NCBI GenBank assembly: GCA_031261945.1
Contig: JAISIQ010000035.1
Coordinates: 1 to 6,089, forward strand
Direction: 5' to 3'
From: Methanobrevibacter sp.
Lineage (GTDB): Archaea > Methanobacteriota > Methanobacteria > Methanobacteriales > Methanobacteriaceae
DNA: 6,089 nt
The number at the start of each line of letters is the position of its first letter. Position 1 is the stretch's first letter. A program made the translations under genes and the position numbers. Below are positions 5,650 through 6,089 of this stretch, piece by piece. Below the pieces are notes generated by a model. That model was given only the letters and a program-made list of their open reading frames with translations. It ran no database searches and was not told where the DNA came from.

Positions 5650-6089
5650 TTAAATTATCATTATTTTAATATTTCCCATAAAAAGACTTTCAATAGCTCC
5701 GAAAACATTAAATTGGTTTGTTGATTGTTCAATAGCTACTCCTCTTGGGTTTCCTTCTCCCCAATCTTTTTCACGAATATTTCCAACAATATCATCACCA
5801 AATATTTTCTCAGCAGCATCATTATTTATCACAACACATATATTAGGTGTTTTGTTGTAGGTATATTGGATTATACCTTTTGCATATTGATAAGGATCTC
5901 CGTCTTCCATATATATGTTGTGTAATGTATGACCTTCTGGACTAAACGAACTTCCTGGATAAATCCATTCAAATCCTCCTCCTAAAGTCCAAATTCCTGC
6001 CATATCTACTCCAGGAATTCCTCCTTCTGTTTCATCTTCTGCTAAAAATAAAATTGTTGATGTTGAAATAGCTATTATTCCTATTAATA
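5650..6089 (-). CDS. Membrane-anchored or secreted protein of unknown function (5' end outside window)
   Basis: I do not recognise the family. The minus-strand frame is open to the window edge, giving about 145 visible residues. The internal Met at 6003 is unlikely to be the start because the frame before it encodes LIGIIAISTSTILFLAEDE (about 6087-6031), a hydrophobic helix typical of a signal peptide or N-terminal anchor, followed by an acidic EDETEGG stretch. The remainder, presumably exported, has a Gly/aromatic-rich beginning (WTLGGGFEWIYPGSSF), then YKY-type aromatic residues, INNDAAEKIFGDDIVGNI, DWGEGNPRGVAIEQS, and a hydrophobic end, FMGNIKIMII. No cysteine-metal cluster or known catalytic motif stands out; one Cys is visible. 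tfrB lies 229 nt downstream across a probable terminator, so a shared operon is unlikely. Confidence 0.7.
   Translation of the reverse strand, partial: LIGIIAISTSTILFLAEDETEGGIPGVDMAGIWTLGGGFEWIYPGSSFSPEGHTLHNIYMEDGDPYQYAKGIIQYTYNKTPNICVVINNDAAEKIFGDDIVGNIREKDWGEGNPRGVAIEQSTNQFNVFGAIESLFMGNIKIMII

Larger units (their letters stand above)
486..6076. repeat. Dispersed highly iterated palindrome AATAGCTATT (nine perfect copies)
   Basis: Perfect copies lie at 486-495, 597-606, 872-881, 903-912, 3246-3255, 4506-4515, 5304-5313, 5545-5554 and 6067-6076. A one-mismatch copy lies at 2121-2130. Half-site AATAGCT alone also occurs near 21, 1770, 1968, 3057, 3126, 3399, 4926, 5175, 5692 and 5731. AGCTATT alone occurs near 253, 657, 1107, 1387, 3790, 3999 and 4745. 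For this base composition fewer than one perfect copy would be expected. Copies fall in glyS, the methyltransferase gene, tfrB, the right-edge gene and the 5433-5649 spacer. Coordinates are those of the span from first to last perfect copy. Confidence 0.8.

Noticed and set aside
5725..5925. 66-residue + strand frame
   Set aside because: Antisense to the right-edge gene, whose minus-strand frame is longer and has a credible N-terminal hydrophobic segment.
486..6076. AATAGCTATT copies as a CRISPR-like array or regulator operators
   Set aside because: Copies are irregularly spaced, mostly inside genes and without spacers of constant length, so neither model fits.

Overview
The window is very AT-rich and almost certainly comes from a methanogen of the Methanobacteriales, most likely Methanobrevibacter or a close relative. 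The strongest evidence is a complete TfrB, the iron-sulfur subunit of the CoM/CoB-dependent thiol:fumarate reductase. An archaeal-type GlyRS, a FilR1-type regulator, AT-rich TATA-like boxes and GGAG ribosome sites 6-8 nt before start codons agree with this. The genus is an inference from gene content and composition.

Layout: the left edge (1-315, + strand) holds the C-terminal part of a FilR1-domain regulator. Everything else lies on the minus strand. Read in the direction of transcription, from right to left, the order is: a partial membrane-anchored or secreted protein of unknown function (edge to 5650), tfrB (5420-3828), a TrmJ/SpoU-like RNA 2'-O-methyltransferase (about 3770-2877), dcd (2739-2146) and glyS (2081-366). 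glyS converges on the regulator. No gene-free stretch exceeds 300 bases. The longest spacer is 5433-5649 (217 nt), which holds AT-rich repeats and a probable oligo-T terminator but no gene I can support.

The tfrB-trmJ-dcd-glyS run joins one anabolic redox enzyme (fumarate reduction, regenerating the CoM-S-S-CoB heterodisulfide) to housekeeping functions: tRNA modification, thymidylate precursor supply and tRNA-Gly charging. Nothing in the sequence suggests a shared pathway beyond co-orientation. dcd seems to have its own promoter.

Three things deserve attention. (1) The 10-bp palindrome AATAGCTATT occurs perfectly nine times, and its 7-bp half form (AATAGCT or AGCTATT) occurs at about 27 sites, in genes and spacers; this resembles a highly iterated palindrome. 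(2) The TrmJ-like gene has no usable start codon: the conserved SpoU motif I lies upstream of its first in-frame ATG, and the open frame runs back to a stop without ATG, GTG or TTG. A one-base frameshift would join it to an ATG at 3784. (3) Five spacer or gene-boundary regions carry a short tandem duplication of 7-14 bp; one of these contains the glyS stop codon. I see no CRISPR array, transposon, tRNA, rRNA or defence system.
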